Origin: Olsenella sp. An188
GTDB taxonomy: Bacteria > Actinomycetota > Coriobacteriia > Coriobacteriales > Atopobiaceae
Assembly (NCBI RefSeq): GCF_002160255.1
Contig: NZ_NFKF01000004.1
Span: 62,001-126,000 of the forward strand
DNA: 64,000 nt
Reading direction: 5' to 3'
Positions 35,679 through 45,198 of the stretch are shown in pieces. The notes under the pieces are model-generated. The model had not been told where the DNA came from. It saw nothing but the letters and a program-made list of their open reading frames with translations, and did not search any database. Every line of letters begins with the position of its first letter. The stretch's first letter is position 1. The position numbers and the translations under genes are program-made.

Positions 35679-37838
35679 ATGGACATCATCGCCACGCTCG
35701 CGGAGGAGCTTGGGCTCAAGCCCGCCGCGGTCCAGGCCGCCGTCGACCTCATCGACGAGGGGAACACCATCCCCTTCATCGCGCGCTACCGCAAGGAGGC
35801 GACGGGCGGCATGGACGACGTCGCCCTGCGCGCGCTCGACGAGCGCCTTGCCTACCTGCGCAACCTGGAGCAGCGCAAGGAGGACGTCATCGTTCTCATC
35901 AACGCCCAGGGCAAGCTCACGCCCGAGCTCGAGGCGGAGATTCGCGCGGCCACCCAGCTCCAGCGCGTCGAGGACCTCTACAAGCCCTACCGCAAGAAGC
36001 GCATGACCCGCGCCCAGAAGGCCCGCGAGGCGGGGCTGGAGCCGCTCGCCAACATGATCATCATGCAGGTCACGCCCAAGAAGGGCGGCCCGCTCGAGGC
36101 GGCTGCGCCCTTTGTGACGCCCGAGGCCGCCGAGGCCGGGTTCGACACGCCGGAGAAAGCGCTCGCCGGGGCGGCCGACATCGTGGCCGAGACGGTGGCG
36201 GAGGACGCCGAGAACGTGGCCGACCTGCGAGCCTTCACCGAGGGCACGGCCGACATCGTCTCTGTTGCGGTGGACGCGGGCGAGAAGACCCCCTACGAGC
36301 CCTACTACGACTTCGCCGAGCCGGCGCGCAAGATCCCCAACCACCGCGTCCTGGCCATCGATCGCGGCGAGCGGGAGGAGAAGCTCCGCGTGCGCGTGCG
36401 GGTGGACGTGGAGGCGGCCGTGACGCGGCTCGGGAGCCGCTGGCCGCGCCGCCAGGGACCCTTCGCCCCGATCCTCGACGCTGCCGTCGCCGACGGCTAC
36501 AAGCGCCTCATGGCACCCTCGCTCGAGCGCGAGCTGCGCGCCCGCCTCACCGTCCGTGCGCAGATGGACGCCATCAAGGTCTTTGCCAAGAACCTCGAGG
36601 GCCTGCTCTCCGCCCGCCCGGTGCGCGGCGCCCGCATCATCTCGCTCGACCCGGGCTATCGCACGGGCTGCAAGGTCGCGGTGCTCGACGAGACGGGCAA
36701 GCTCCTCGACCACGGTGTGGTCTACCCCACCAAGCCGCGCCACGACGTCGCGGGCACCAAGCGCGAGCTCGCGCGCCTCGTGAGCCGCTACGGCATCAAC
36801 ACCATCGTCATCGGCAACGGCACGGCGAGCCGTGAGACCGAGGAGGTCGTCTCCGAGTTCATCGCCGAGCAGGCGCCCGAGCTTCGCTACACCATCGTCA
36901 ACGAGGCTGGCGCCTCGGTCTACTCCGCCTCCGAGCTCGCGAGCCAGGAGTATCCCGACCTCGACGTGACCACGCGCGGGGCCATGAGCCTGGGGCGGCG
37001 CCTCCAGGACCCGCTCGCGGAGCTCGTCAAGATCCCGCCGCAGTCCATCGGCGTCGGGCAGTACCAGCACGACCTCGACCAGGCCGAGCTCGCCCGCGCG
37101 CTCGGCAACGTGGTCGAGGACGTGGTCAACCGCGTGGGCGTGGACGCCAACACCGCGAGCGCGAGCCTGCTCGGCTACGTCTCCGGCATCACGCCCGCCG
37201 TGGCGCGCAACATCGTGGCCTACCGCGAGGAGAACGGCGCGTTCACCGACCGCGGCCAGCTCAAGAAGGTGCCCAAGCTCGGCCCCAAGGCCTTTGAGCA
37301 GTGCGCGGGCTTCCTGCGCATCACGGGAGGGGACAACCCGCTCGACGCCACGAGTGTCCACCCGGAGAGCTACGCGGTCGCCACCGCCGTCCTCGAGCGC
37401 GCCGGGGTGGGCGAGAAGGACCTCGCGCAGGGCGGCGTTCCCGACATCGCGCAGCGCGTGGGCAACCTCGCCGCGCTCGCCGACGAGCTGGGCTGCGGCT
37501 TCCTGACGCTGTTCGACATCGTCCACGAGCTCGAGAAGCCCGGGCGCGACCCGCGTGACGACGCGCCCGAGGTGGTCTTCAGCCGCGCGGCGCTCTCGAT
37601 CGAGGACCTCCAGCCCGGCATGGAGCTCACGGGCACTGTGCGCAACGTGGTGGACTTCGGCGCCTTCGTGGACGTGGGCGTCCACCAGGACGGGCTCGTC
37701 CACATCTCCAAGATGGCGCGGCGCTTCGTCAAGCACCCGAGCGACGTGGTGGCCGTGGGCGATACGGTTAAGGTCTGGGTGGAGAAGGTCGACCGCGACC
37801 GCGGCAAGATCTCGCTCACCATGGTCGAGGGGAAGTAG
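35679..37838 (+). CDS. tex: Tex family RNA-binding transcription accessory protein
   Basis: 719 residues from ATG 35679 with GAGGGA 8-13 nt upstream (ATG 35655 is less likely). Order of parts: Tex N-terminal helical region with NTIPFIARYRKEATGGMDD, YqgF-like RNase H fold starting IISLDPGYRTGCKVAVLDETG (about residue 320), tandem helix-hairpin-helix around VNRVGVDANTASASLLGYVSGI and QLKKVPKLGPKAFEQCAGFLRI, and a C-terminal S1 domain (GTVRNVVDFGAFVDVGVHQDGLVHIS). Tex binds nucleic acids and RNA polymerase-associated RNA in the cytosol. The length and all parts match the family. Confidence 0.96.
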   Translation: MDIIATLAEELGLKPAAVQAAVDLIDEGNTIPFIARYRKEATGGMDDVALRALDERLAYLRNLEQRKEDVIVLINAQGKLTPELEAEIRAATQLQRVEDLYKPYRKKRMTRAQKAREAGLEPLANMIIMQVTPKKGGPLEAAAPFVTPEAAEAGFDTPEKALAGAADIVAETVAEDAENVADLRAFTEGTADIVSVAVDAGEKTPYEPYYDFAEPARKIPNHRVLAIDRGEREEKLRVRVRVDVEAAVTRLGSRWPRRQGPFAPILDAAVADGYKRLMAPSLERELRARLTVRAQMDAIKVFAKNLEGLLSARPVRGARIISLDPGYRTGCKVAVLDETGKLLDHGVVYPTKPRHDVAGTKRELARLVSRYGINTIVIGNGTASRETEEVVSEFIAEQAPELRYTIVNEAGASVYSASELASQEYPDLDVTTRGAMSLGRRLQDPLAELVKIPPQSIGVGQYQHDLDQAELARALGNVVEDVVNRVGVDANTASASLLGYVSGITPAVARNIVAYREENGAFTDRGQLKKVPKLGPKAFEQCAGFLRITGGDNPLDATSVHPESYAVATAVLERAGVGEKDLAQGGVPDIAQRVGNLAALADELGCGFLTLFDIVHELEKPGRDPRDDAPEVVFSRAALSIEDLQPGMELTGTVRNVVDFGAFVDVGVHQDGLVHISKMARRFVKHPSDVVAVGDTVKVWVEKVDRDRGKISLTMVEGK

Positions 37839-37842
37839 GGGA

Positions 37843-38484
37843 GTGCCGGGCCTCGTTCCTACAACCGAGGCGGAGCTGCTCGCTGCGGACGAGGAGCGCG
37901 ACGTGGCCATCTGCGGGCGCTCGCTCGCGCTCGACCGGCCCACGCGCTTCTCGGCGCAGAGGGCGCACGACACCACGCCGACGCCGTACTTCGTGCTCGA
38001 GGAGCTTCTCGGCGGGCTCGATCTCACCGAGTCCGATCACCTGCTCGACGTCGGCTGCGGTCAGGGCCGCGTGCTTGCGTATGCCGCCCGGTGTCTGCCG
38101 TGCCGCGCCACGGGCGTGGAGCTCGACCCTGAGCTCGCGTCCGTGGCGTCGGCGTGGGCTGCGCGCCACGAGCGCGTCTCGGTGGTCTGCGGGAGCGTGC
38201 TCGACCTGTCGCTTGCGCCCTACACGCACTTCTACCTGTTCAACCCGTTTGACACGCCGGTGCTCGAGGCGTTTCTCGCCAAGGTGGAGCGGGAGGCGCG
38301 CGGTCCGGTGACGCTCGTGCACATGTCGGACAACGGGGAGAGCTACTCCTACCTCGGTCGCGCCGGCTGGAGCGTGCTGCGCGAGGGGTCGTTTCAGGAC
38401 TTTCGTCCCGCACCGGGCGTTTGCGTTCCCGTCTACGAGTGGCCGCAGCACTTCTCGGTGCGTCGGTTTGAGCCGGTGCGCTAG
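37843..38484 (+). CDS. class I SAM-dependent methyltransferase
   Basis: 213 residues from GTG 37843, 4 nt after tex; the GGGGAG ribosome site is very close to the start, so a slightly later start is possible. Motif I of the SAM fold reads HLLDVGCGQGRVLAYAAR, with the acidic motif II ATGVELDPELA and a FYLFNPFDTPVLEAFL strand at motif IV. The N-terminal about 60 residues are an extension with PTPYFVLEELLGGL. The substrate is unknown; the NPF triad could suit an RNA or protein amine target but is not diagnostic. Confidence 0.78.
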   Translation: MPGLVPTTEAELLAADEERDVAICGRSLALDRPTRFSAQRAHDTTPTPYFVLEELLGGLDLTESDHLLDVGCGQGRVLAYAARCLPCRATGVELDPELASVASAWAARHERVSVVCGSVLDLSLAPYTHFYLFNPFDTPVLEAFLAKVEREARGPVTLVHMSDNGESYSYLGRAGWSVLREGSFQDFRPAPGVCVPVYEWPQHFSVRRFEPVR

Positions 38485-38601
38485 GGGCGGCGCTCGCAGG
38501 CGTTGCCCGTCCGGTCGGCGAACTGTTCGCCCGCGCGAATAGAAATCACCCCCCCTCGTGCATAGTGTGGGGCAGCACTTTCTCTCGGGGTGGGAGCCGC
38601 T

Positions 38602-39791
38602 ATGGAGTACATGACGGTGAGGGATGCCGCGCGGCGCTGGGGCGTGACGGAGCGCCTGGTGCAACGCCTGTGCGCCGATGGCCGCATAAACGGTGCCGAG
38701 AAGTTCGCCGGCTCGTGGCGCATCCCGGAGGGCGCGCCCAAGCCCGTTGACCCGCGCCGCACGCCCGCACCCTCGCGCCCAAGGCGCCTTTCCAGCGACC
38801 ACACCAACCTCATGCCTCTCATGAGCTCGGCCTTCGAGCCGGGACATGCCCGCGAGTTCGTGGAATCGCTCGATGCGGGACCACGTGCAGACATCGCGCG
38901 CTCCGAGCTCGCCTACTTTACCGGCTGCGCGAGCGAGGCGGTTGAGCTGGCGGGGCGGCACCTTGCGAGCGAGGAGCTGGGCATCCGGCTTTCCGCTTGT
39001 CTCATCTGCGCCTACGCCACCTGACGCTCGGTCGGATCGAGCGCGCCCGCAGCGCGCTCGAGATGGCGAGAGGAGCGCTTGCGCAGGCGTCTCTCGCGGA
39101 TCCGCGCCTGCGCGCGGCGGAGGGCTTCGTCGCCCAGACGGCGAGCGTCCTGCTGCACCTGCCCGCACCTGCCAACGCGCCCGACGCGGGCGAGGTGATG
39201 CCGCTTCTGCCGCCGGGGCTGCGCGCCTTCGCGCTTTACGTGAGGGCGCATGCCGCCTACCTCTCGGGGGACTACGCCCACAGTCTCGGCATCGCCGAGA
39301 CCGCGCTTCTCGCCATGGAAGCGGTCTATCCCATCCCGTCCATCTACCTGCACCTCGTTGCCGTCATGGACCTCGTGTCCCTGCGCCGTGCCGACGAGGC
39401 GCGCAGGCACCTGCTCGCAGCGTGGGAGCTGGCCCGTCCCGACGACCTCATCGAGGGGTTTGCCGAGCACCACGGGCTTCTCGGCGGCATGCTCGAGGCG
39501 GTGATCAAGCCCGCGTGGCCCGAGGACTTCCGGCGCATCATCGACATCACGTATCGCTTCTCCGCGGGATGGCGGCGCGTGCACAACCCTGTCACCGGCG
39601 ACGACGTGGCCGACAATCTCACCACCACGGAGTTTGCCGCCTCGATGCTCGCTTCCCGCGGGTGGACCAACGCCGAGATTGCCCAGCACATGGGGGTCTC
39701 TCCCCACACGGTCAAGAGCTGCATCTCCTCCGCACTGCGCAAGCTTGGCGTCTCCAGCCGCCAGGAACTCCGCCGCTTCATGCTCGCGTGA
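38602..39791 (+). pseudogene. LuxR-type regulator with N-terminal excisionase-like HTH, frameshifted
   Basis: The first frame (ATG 38602, TGGGAG upstream, stop 39024) has an excisionase/MerR-like helix-turn-helix TVRDAARRWGVTERLVQRLCADGRI with GSWRIP wing, then a helical region. It breaks at LSACLICAYAT; the second frame continues with LGRIERARSALEM and runs to 39791, ending in a LuxR HTH (GWTNAEIAQHMGVSPHTVKSCISSALRKLGV). Restoring one base near 39021 would give one continuous protein of about 396 residues. This two-HTH architecture is known from Coriobacteriia regulators. It could be a pseudogene or a sequencing error. Confidence 0.75.
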
Positions 39792-39822
39792 GGTGCGGCG
39801 GGGTGCCTGTCCCGCGCGCCAC

Positions 39823-39848
39823 CACCCGTTTTGGAGCGCTAACGGGTG
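39823..39848. terminator. 8-bp hairpin after the LuxR gene
   Basis: CACCCGTT (39823-39830) pairs with AACGGGTG (39841-39848) across a 10-nt loop. It is short and lacks a U-tract, so only a weak candidate. Confidence 0.3.
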
Positions 39849-39936
39849 ATGCGCCGTCTTTCGCCCTCGCCGAGAATGGACCTAGGCGAATACGTGCCCC
39901 GAAGGCTTGGGGCTGGCGAGAAGGGCGGTGGGCGTG

Positions 39937-42243
39937 ATGACGATGGCCAGGAGGATCTGCTCGTTTGTGGCGTGCGCGCTCGCCGCGATGGCGATCTGCG
40001 TGGGGCTGCTGCCCGCCGAGGCGCGGGCGGCGGGGAACGCCCCCGGGAGGCTTGTCATCGGCAACGTCACCGTTGACACCTCGCAGGGCGGCTACTGGAC
40101 GACGGACAGCACAACTGGCGAGCTGACCGAATCAAGCGCAGGCGAAAGCTGGAACGTCCACTATGATGCGGGAAGCAACATCCTGACCCTGAACGGTGCG
40201 ACCATCTCAGGTAGCGGAAGCGAGAATCCGTCAACCAACTATAGCAACGCTGCCATTTATGCGGACAGAAATGGACAGCCCGTTTCGCTGGCAATCGTTT
40301 TGGAGGGGGCAAACACCGTAAGCGCTTCCGTGGGCGTTTTTGTTTGGTCCGAGACAGGCGCAGCCAGCCTTGCCATCACGGGTCCGGGCAGCCTGAATGC
40401 CAGCTGTTTTCAGTGCGGAATCCTCGTTCAGAGCAACGGCAACAACGCTGCCCTGACCATCCGGGACGCCGATGTGGAGGCAGCGGTGACCAGCGCTGCC
40501 GGCGATGGGATCATGGTGCAGACGGGCATCAATTCGGACGCCTCTCTGACTGTGGATGGAGGCAGCCTGACTGCGGCTGGAAACGGCGACAGTGGCACGG
40601 GGGTTCGCTTTCAGTTTGGCAGCGGCGTTTCTGGCTCTGGAACGCCCGGTCTGACCGTCAACGGCAATACTGTCGTGCGAGCCAACGGTGGGATTGCGTC
40701 CAATTCCAGCCCTGTGACGCCCAACGGCACGGGCATCGTCTTTAACAACGGCACAGGCACCGTGTACGGCAACGTGACCTTGCAGGACAACCTGGAGGTT
40801 GGCAAGGACGAGAGCCTGACGATCCCGGGCGGCGCGAGCTTGACGATTCCGAACGGTCTCACGCTGACCAATCGGGGCACCGTGACCATTGAGGGCGGCG
40901 CCCTGACCAACGACGGTGTCATAGAAAACCACGGCACGCTGCCGAACAGCATCGGTGGAAACGGTACGGTCAGTCATATCCCGGAGTATACGTTCAGCTA
41001 TCCGCAAACGCGGACGCTTGCGGAGGACCATGGTTCCGGCTTTTACACGGCAAAGGGAACCCTGTCCCTTGGTAGCAACCCGGTTCTGACCGGAGGAGGA
41101 CGCGTTGTTGTGTACGGCACAAACAAGGCCGACTTCAACACCCTCACCCTGTCGAAAGACGACGATCCGACAAAGACCATCCCAGTTGGGATTTCTGCAC
41201 AGCAGCAAGGATCTGGTGATGGGGTCTATCTGAAGAACCCAGAAGAGACGAGGGTCTTCGCTGTCCTGGGCGCTGATGAGGCTGCCGACTTCAGCGTGCT
41301 GTGCGAAATTCACAACATGGGGAAGGTTCCCAGCGGGCAGTATAGCGGCACGATCTGCCTCTACGTCGGCTATACCACGGACGGGACCGTCAAGGCGGGT
41401 GATGCGGCGAACGACGTTGATCTGAGCCAGCTGGATCGTTATGAGGTCGAGGTGAACCTGTCCGTTGGACATGTCCACAGCCCCGCTGCCGCGTGGTTGA
41501 GCGATGCGGGCGGACACTGGCACGCCTGCTCGGGATGCGCCGACAAGCTGGATTATGAGACCCATGCGCCCAAGACCGTCAACGCGAAGGCGGCGACATG
41601 CACCGAGGACGGGTATACCGGCGACACGGTGTGCTCCGTCTGCGGGTACAAGATCTCGCGGGGCGAGTCCGTCCCCGCCCTCGGCCACGACTGGGGCGAG
41701 TGGACCGTCTCCGAGCCCGCCACCTGCACGGATGACGGCATGGAGGAGCGCTCCTGCGCAACCTGCGGCGTGACCGAGGAGCGCACGCTGCCCGCCCTCG
41801 GCCACGACTGGGGCAAGCCCGAGTGGAGCTGGTCTGAGGACGGGGCCAAGTTCGTTGCCACGTTCGCCTGCGCCCATGACGCGGCGCACGCCCGGGAGCT
41901 GACCGCGGAGCCCACGTCCTCCGTCAGGGCGGAGCCCGCCTGCACCGAGGCTGGTGTCAGGGTCTACACGGCTACGGTCGAGCTCGACGGCGCAAAGTAC
42001 ACCGCGACCTCCGAGCAGGCCATTCCCGCCCTCGGCCACGACTTCCAGGACGGCGTGTGCACGCGCTGCGGCGAGAAGGACCCGGACTACGTTGCCCCCG
42101 CGGAGACGGATGAGCCGCAGAACCCCGAACCCGAGAGCGACGAGCTGCCCAACGCGGGCGACGCGTCCCTCCCGGCCCTGGCCGCCGCGGTCGCGGGCTC
42201 GCTGCTCTGCCTCGTTGCCGCGCCGCGCCTGCGCCGCCGCTAG
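39937..42243 (+). CDS. secreted, wall-anchored mosaic surface protein
   Basis: 768 residues; ATG 39937 or 39943 begins a signal peptide (MARRICSFVACALAAMAICVGLLPAEARA-AG). The middle (about residues 50-380) is repetitive and strand-rich with Gly/Asn/Thr repeats (LTIRDADVEAAV, LTVDGGSLTAAGNG, TVTIEGGALTNDG), like a beta-helix adhesin. Residues about 510-720 carry GHDWGEW...PATCTDDGMEERSCATCG type repeats common in gut Gram-positive surface proteins. The end has ELPNAGD, a hydrophobic span and RLRRR, an LPxTG-like sorting signal. Codons before about nt 41550 are clearly lower in GC3 than those after, so the gene looks chimeric. Its stop overlaps that of the convergent next gene. Confidence 0.82.
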   Translation: MTMARRICSFVACALAAMAICVGLLPAEARAAGNAPGRLVIGNVTVDTSQGGYWTTDSTTGELTESSAGESWNVHYDAGSNILTLNGATISGSGSENPSTNYSNAAIYADRNGQPVSLAIVLEGANTVSASVGVFVWSETGAASLAITGPGSLNASCFQCGILVQSNGNNAALTIRDADVEAAVTSAAGDGIMVQTGINSDASLTVDGGSLTAAGNGDSGTGVRFQFGSGVSGSGTPGLTVNGNTVVRANGGIASNSSPVTPNGTGIVFNNGTGTVYGNVTLQDNLEVGKDESLTIPGGASLTIPNGLTLTNRGTVTIEGGALTNDGVIENHGTLPNSIGGNGTVSHIPEYTFSYPQTRTLAEDHGSGFYTAKGTLSLGSNPVLTGGGRVVVYGTNKADFNTLTLSKDDDPTKTIPVGISAQQQGSGDGVYLKNPEETRVFAVLGADEAADFSVLCEIHNMGKVPSGQYSGTICLYVGYTTDGTVKAGDAANDVDLSQLDRYEVEVNLSVGHVHSPAAAWLSDAGGHWHACSGCADKLDYETHAPKTVNAKAATCTEDGYTGDTVCSVCGYKISRGESVPALGHDWGEWTVSEPATCTDDGMEERSCATCGVTEERTLPALGHDWGKPEWSWSEDGAKFVATFACAHDAAHARELTAEPTSSVRAEPACTEAGVRVYTATVELDGAKYTATSEQAIPALGHDFQDGVCTRCGEKDPDYVAPAETDEPQNPEPESDELPNAGDASLPALAAAVAGSLLCLVAAPRLRRR

Positions 42244-42911
42244 CCCTCGGCGGGGACGAAGCGCACCGAGAGCAGGAAGAGCGCGCTTATCGCCAGGCAG
42301 GCGGGTTGGCCGACGAGGTCGATGAGGACCTTGCACAGCACCGCGCCGAGGCAGAAGAAGGTCACGAGCGCGGCGTAGCGGGCGGAGCGGTGCAGCTCGT
42401 GGCGGTCGCCGCGGAACACGCCCTCGTAGAGTGTCTCCCCGAGCGAGCGCAGGTTGCCGGTGCAGAACACGCTCGAGTAGGCCGAGCGCGTTCCGAAGAG
42501 GCGGAAGTTCTCGTAGGAGAGCGCCGCGCAGAACGATATGAAGCTGTTCACGAGGAGGTCGGGCGCGGCGGGCGGCAGCAGCGCCACGACGGCGAACGCC
42601 GCGGCCTCAAAGACCGCGACCCAGCGCATCATGGGGTAGCGGTTGTTGCCGTGCACGCTGGCGAGGATGTGCTTGGAGAGCACGATGCCAACGACGAACG
42701 CGATGATGGGCACGAGGTAGTGGCCCACGCCGGGCAGGTTGCCCGCGGCGAGGTTGATTCCAAGGAGGGCGACGTTGCCGGTCTGCCCGGTCGCGAAGAC
42801 GTGGTCGTGCAGGAGGTAGGAGTACGCGTCCATGAAGCCTCCCGCGCAGATGACGGTGAGGCCGAGCCTCACGGGCACCTTGGTCCTTCTCGCCGACGAC
42901 GCCTGCTCCAT
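42240..42911 (-). CDS. DUF1275 (YoaK-like) membrane protein
   Basis: 223 residues; ATG 42911 has GGGAGGG upstream. Six membrane helices are visible, starting with LGLTVICAGGFMDAYSYLL. The motifs FATGQTGNVALLGINLA and YSSVFCTGNLRSL are the two internal TGN motifs of the DUF1275 family. The family is widespread and of unknown function, possibly transport. Its stop codon overlaps the stop of the surface protein gene on the opposite strand, leaving no room for a terminator. Confidence 0.88.
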   Translation of the reverse strand: MEQASSARRTKVPVRLGLTVICAGGFMDAYSYLLHDHVFATGQTGNVALLGINLAAGNLPGVGHYLVPIIAFVVGIVLSKHILASVHGNNRYPMMRWVAVFEAAAFAVVALLPPAAPDLLVNSFISFCAALSYENFRLFGTRSAYSSVFCTGNLRSLGETLYEGVFRGDRHELHRSARYAALVTFFCLGAVLCKVLIDLVGQPACLAISALFLLSVRFVPAEG

Positions 42912-42990
42912 CTTGCCCTCCCGCTCGACTCCGCACCGACCGCGTGCCATCCTAGAACAAACGAGGCCCCGGGGCGAGCGGAGGAACAGG

Positions 42991-43674
42991 ATGTCCGGAG
43001 AGGCGCAGAGGGTCGCGCGGGAGGCCGGTCTGGAGCTGCGCGAGGGCGCGGCGGGGCTGGCGCTCGCCGGCGACGGCATGGAGCTCACGTGCGACCTCGC
43101 GCGCCTGCTGCCGAGGCTCCGCCCGGACCGGCTCGGGCGCGAGCTGCTCGTCCGCGCGGCGCGCGTCCGGGGCGTCGCGGCGCCCACTGCCGTGGACGCG
43201 ACGGCGGGCCTCGGCGAGGACTCGCTGCTGCTGGCGGCTGCCGGCTTCACGGTCACGATGTACGAGAAGGACCCGGTCATAGCGGCGCTCCTGCAAGACG
43301 CGCTCGACCGAGCGGCAAACGAGCCGCAGCTCAGCGCCATCGTCGAGCGCATGACGCTCGTGGAGGGAGACAGCGTGGCCGCCCTGCGCGCGATGGGCGC
43401 CGCCCCAGACGTGGTGTTTCTCGACCCGATGTTTCCCGAGCGCACCAAGAGCGCCGCGGTCAAGAAGAAGTTCCAGCTGCTGCACCGCCTCGAGCGTCCC
43501 TGCGAGGACGAGCGCGAGCTCCTGGACGCGGCGCTGACCGCGGGTCCGCGCAAGGTTGTGATCAAGCGGCCGCCCAAGGGGCCGTGCCTCGCGGGCGTCA
43601 GGCCCAGCCACGCGGTTGCGGGAAAGGCCGTCCGCTACGACGTGATCGTCCCGCCGAGAACCGCGTCCGAGTAA
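42991..43674 (+). CDS. rsmJ: RsmJ-like 16S rRNA guanine methyltransferase
   Basis: 227 residues from ATG 42991 with GGAGGAA about 5 nt upstream. The SAM motif reads VDATAGLGEDSLLLAAAG, then VTMYEKDPVIAALLQDAL, and the catalytic-region motif VVFLDPMFPERTKSAAVKKKFQLL, which is diagnostic for the RsmJ/YhiQ family (N2-methylation of a 16S rRNA guanine). The C-terminus is RKVVIKRPPKGPCLAGVRPSHAVAGKAVRYDVI. A shortened relative lies at 46365. The family call is strong; the precise substrate in actinobacteria is inferred. Confidence 0.85.
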   Translation: MSGEAQRVAREAGLELREGAAGLALAGDGMELTCDLARLLPRLRPDRLGRELLVRAARVRGVAAPTAVDATAGLGEDSLLLAAAGFTVTMYEKDPVIAALLQDALDRAANEPQLSAIVERMTLVEGDSVAALRAMGAAPDVVFLDPMFPERTKSAAVKKKFQLLHRLERPCEDERELLDAALTAGPRKVVIKRPPKGPCLAGVRPSHAVAGKAVRYDVIVPPRTASE

Positions 43675-43710
43675 AATCAGGTTACTGAAGCCTCGACCAA
43701 AGGAGCAGGC

Positions 43711-44697
43711 ATGGCACTCCCCAACAAGCGTCCGGATGACATGGCGCGCATCACCACCCCCGAGCTGGCGCAGGCCTTCATCGAGGAGCAGGTCGCAGCC
43801 GTGCGCGAGCAGGTCGGCGAGAAGAACGTCCTTCTCGCCCTGTCCGGCGGCGTCGACTCATCCGTGGTGGCCGCGCTGCTGATCAAGGCGATCGGCAAGC
43901 AGCTCATCTGCGTGCACGTGAACCACGGCCTCATGCGCAAGGGAGAGTCGGAGCAGGTCGTCGACGTCTTCAGGAACCAGATGGACGCCAACCTCGTCTA
44001 CGTGGACGCCGCCGACCGCTTCCTCGACCTGCTGGCCGGCGTGGCCGAGCCCGAGCGCAAGCGCAAGATCATCGGCGCGGAGTTCATCCGCGTCTTTGAG
44101 GAGGAGGCGCGCAAGGTGGCCGGCGAGGTGGACTTCCTCGCGCAGGGCACCATCTACCCCGACATCGTGGAGTCCGACGGCGTGAAGGCCCACCACAACG
44201 TGGGCGGCCTGCCCGACGACCTGCAGTTCGAGCTCGTGGAGCCCGTCCGCCTGCTCTACAAGGACGAGGTTCGCGTGGTGGGCCGCGCGCTCGGGCTGCC
44301 CGAGTCCATGGTCGAGCGCCAGCCGTTCCCCGGCCCCGGCCTGGGCGTGCGCTGCCTCGGCGCCATCACGCGCGACCGCCTGGAGGCGCTGCGCGAGGCC
44401 GACGCCATCCTGCGCGAGGAGTTTGCCGCGACGGGGCTGGCCGGCAAGGTGTGGCAGTACTTCGTCGTGGTGCCCGACATGCGCGCCACTGGCGTGCGCG
44501 ACGGTAAGCGCGCCTACGACTGGCTGGCCATCATCCGCGCCGTCAACACCGTCGACGCCATGACCGCCACGGTCCCCGAGCTCGACTGGGCGCTGCTCAA
44601 GAAGATCACCGACCGCATCCTCGCCGAGGTCCCGGGCATCTGCCGCGTGGCGTACGACCTCACGCCCAAGCCCGTGGGCACGATAGAGATGGAGTAG
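43711..44697 (+). CDS. GMP synthase ATP-pyrophosphatase subunit without amidotransferase domain
   Basis: 328 residues; ATG 43711 has AAAGGAG 5-11 nt upstream. LSGGVDSSVVAALL begins at Leu44, followed by HVNHGLMRKGESEQVVDVF, FLAQGTIYPDIVES, RQPFPGPGLGVR and the C-terminal RVAYDLTPKPVGTIEME, so the whole synthetase and dimerisation part is present. The N-terminal glutamine amidotransferase domain is absent, and no separate GATase gene is adjacent. The layout resembles the PP-ATPase subunit of two-subunit archaeal GMP synthases. It may use free ammonia or borrow a GATase. It is not a simple truncation: the start and ribosome site are good. Confidence 0.88.
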   Translation: MALPNKRPDDMARITTPELAQAFIEEQVAAVREQVGEKNVLLALSGGVDSSVVAALLIKAIGKQLICVHVNHGLMRKGESEQVVDVFRNQMDANLVYVDAADRFLDLLAGVAEPERKRKIIGAEFIRVFEEEARKVAGEVDFLAQGTIYPDIVESDGVKAHHNVGGLPDDLQFELVEPVRLLYKDEVRVVGRALGLPESMVERQPFPGPGLGVRCLGAITRDRLEALREADAILREEFAATGLAGKVWQYFVVVPDMRATGVRDGKRAYDWLAIIRAVNTVDAMTATVPELDWALLKKITDRILAEVPGICRVAYDLTPKPVGTIEME

Positions 44698-45198
44698 GCC
44701 TTATCGCCTGATTTTCTCCATTTTTGGCTTTTTACGGCCCTATTTTCGCCAGTTTTGGCGGGAGTAAGGCCGTAGAACAAAATGCGTTGCTATCGAAACG
44801 GCCGCCTGCGTAGGTGATATGCCCCTCATTTCCTGGACTTCTATTTCTCTGCCCAAGAAGGGGGATTGCCCTAGGTCAGACCGACACTCCTTGCCGACAC
44901 TTATGAGCGCCGGCAAGGAGTGTCGGCAAAAATGGGGCCTCGAGCGAAGGAGTGTCGGCATCTTCTTGGTGTTTGTCGAGAAGTGCCGGCTTCGTCTGCC
45001 CTCCCAGCCGACACTTATAAGTGTCGGCTCCGCCGCCCCACCGCCCCGCCGCCCCATCACCCCGCTTGGGACCCGGCCGCCAAGACCCGGGCCGCGCGGA
45101 CGGGTGAGGGTGCAGGGGCTGTGCGCGTCATGAGCGCTCCCCTCGCCCGGGCGCGAGGCCCGGGGCTTGGAGGATGGGTTGTAAAACGGTGCTGGCGA
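44698..45198. other. 501-bp intergenic region with palindromic elements
   Basis: No supported gene. The first 120 bp are A+T-rich (TTTTTGGC, TTTTACGG stretches) and may serve as terminator or promoter. The middle holds the palindromic repeats annotated separately. The last 150 bp are GC-rich with GGGCC runs and no clear structure. Confidence 0.5.
44881..45029. repeat. family of GTGTCGGC palindromes
   Basis: Arms CCGACACTCCTTGCCG (44881-44896) and exact complement (44911-44926) form a 16-bp stem with a 14-nt loop that itself contains ACACTTAT. AAGGAGTGTCGGCA recurs at 44947-44960. At 45006-45029 lies a perfect 24-bp palindrome with half-site AGCCGACACTTA. All share the core CCGACACTT or its complement. 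Confidence 0.8.
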
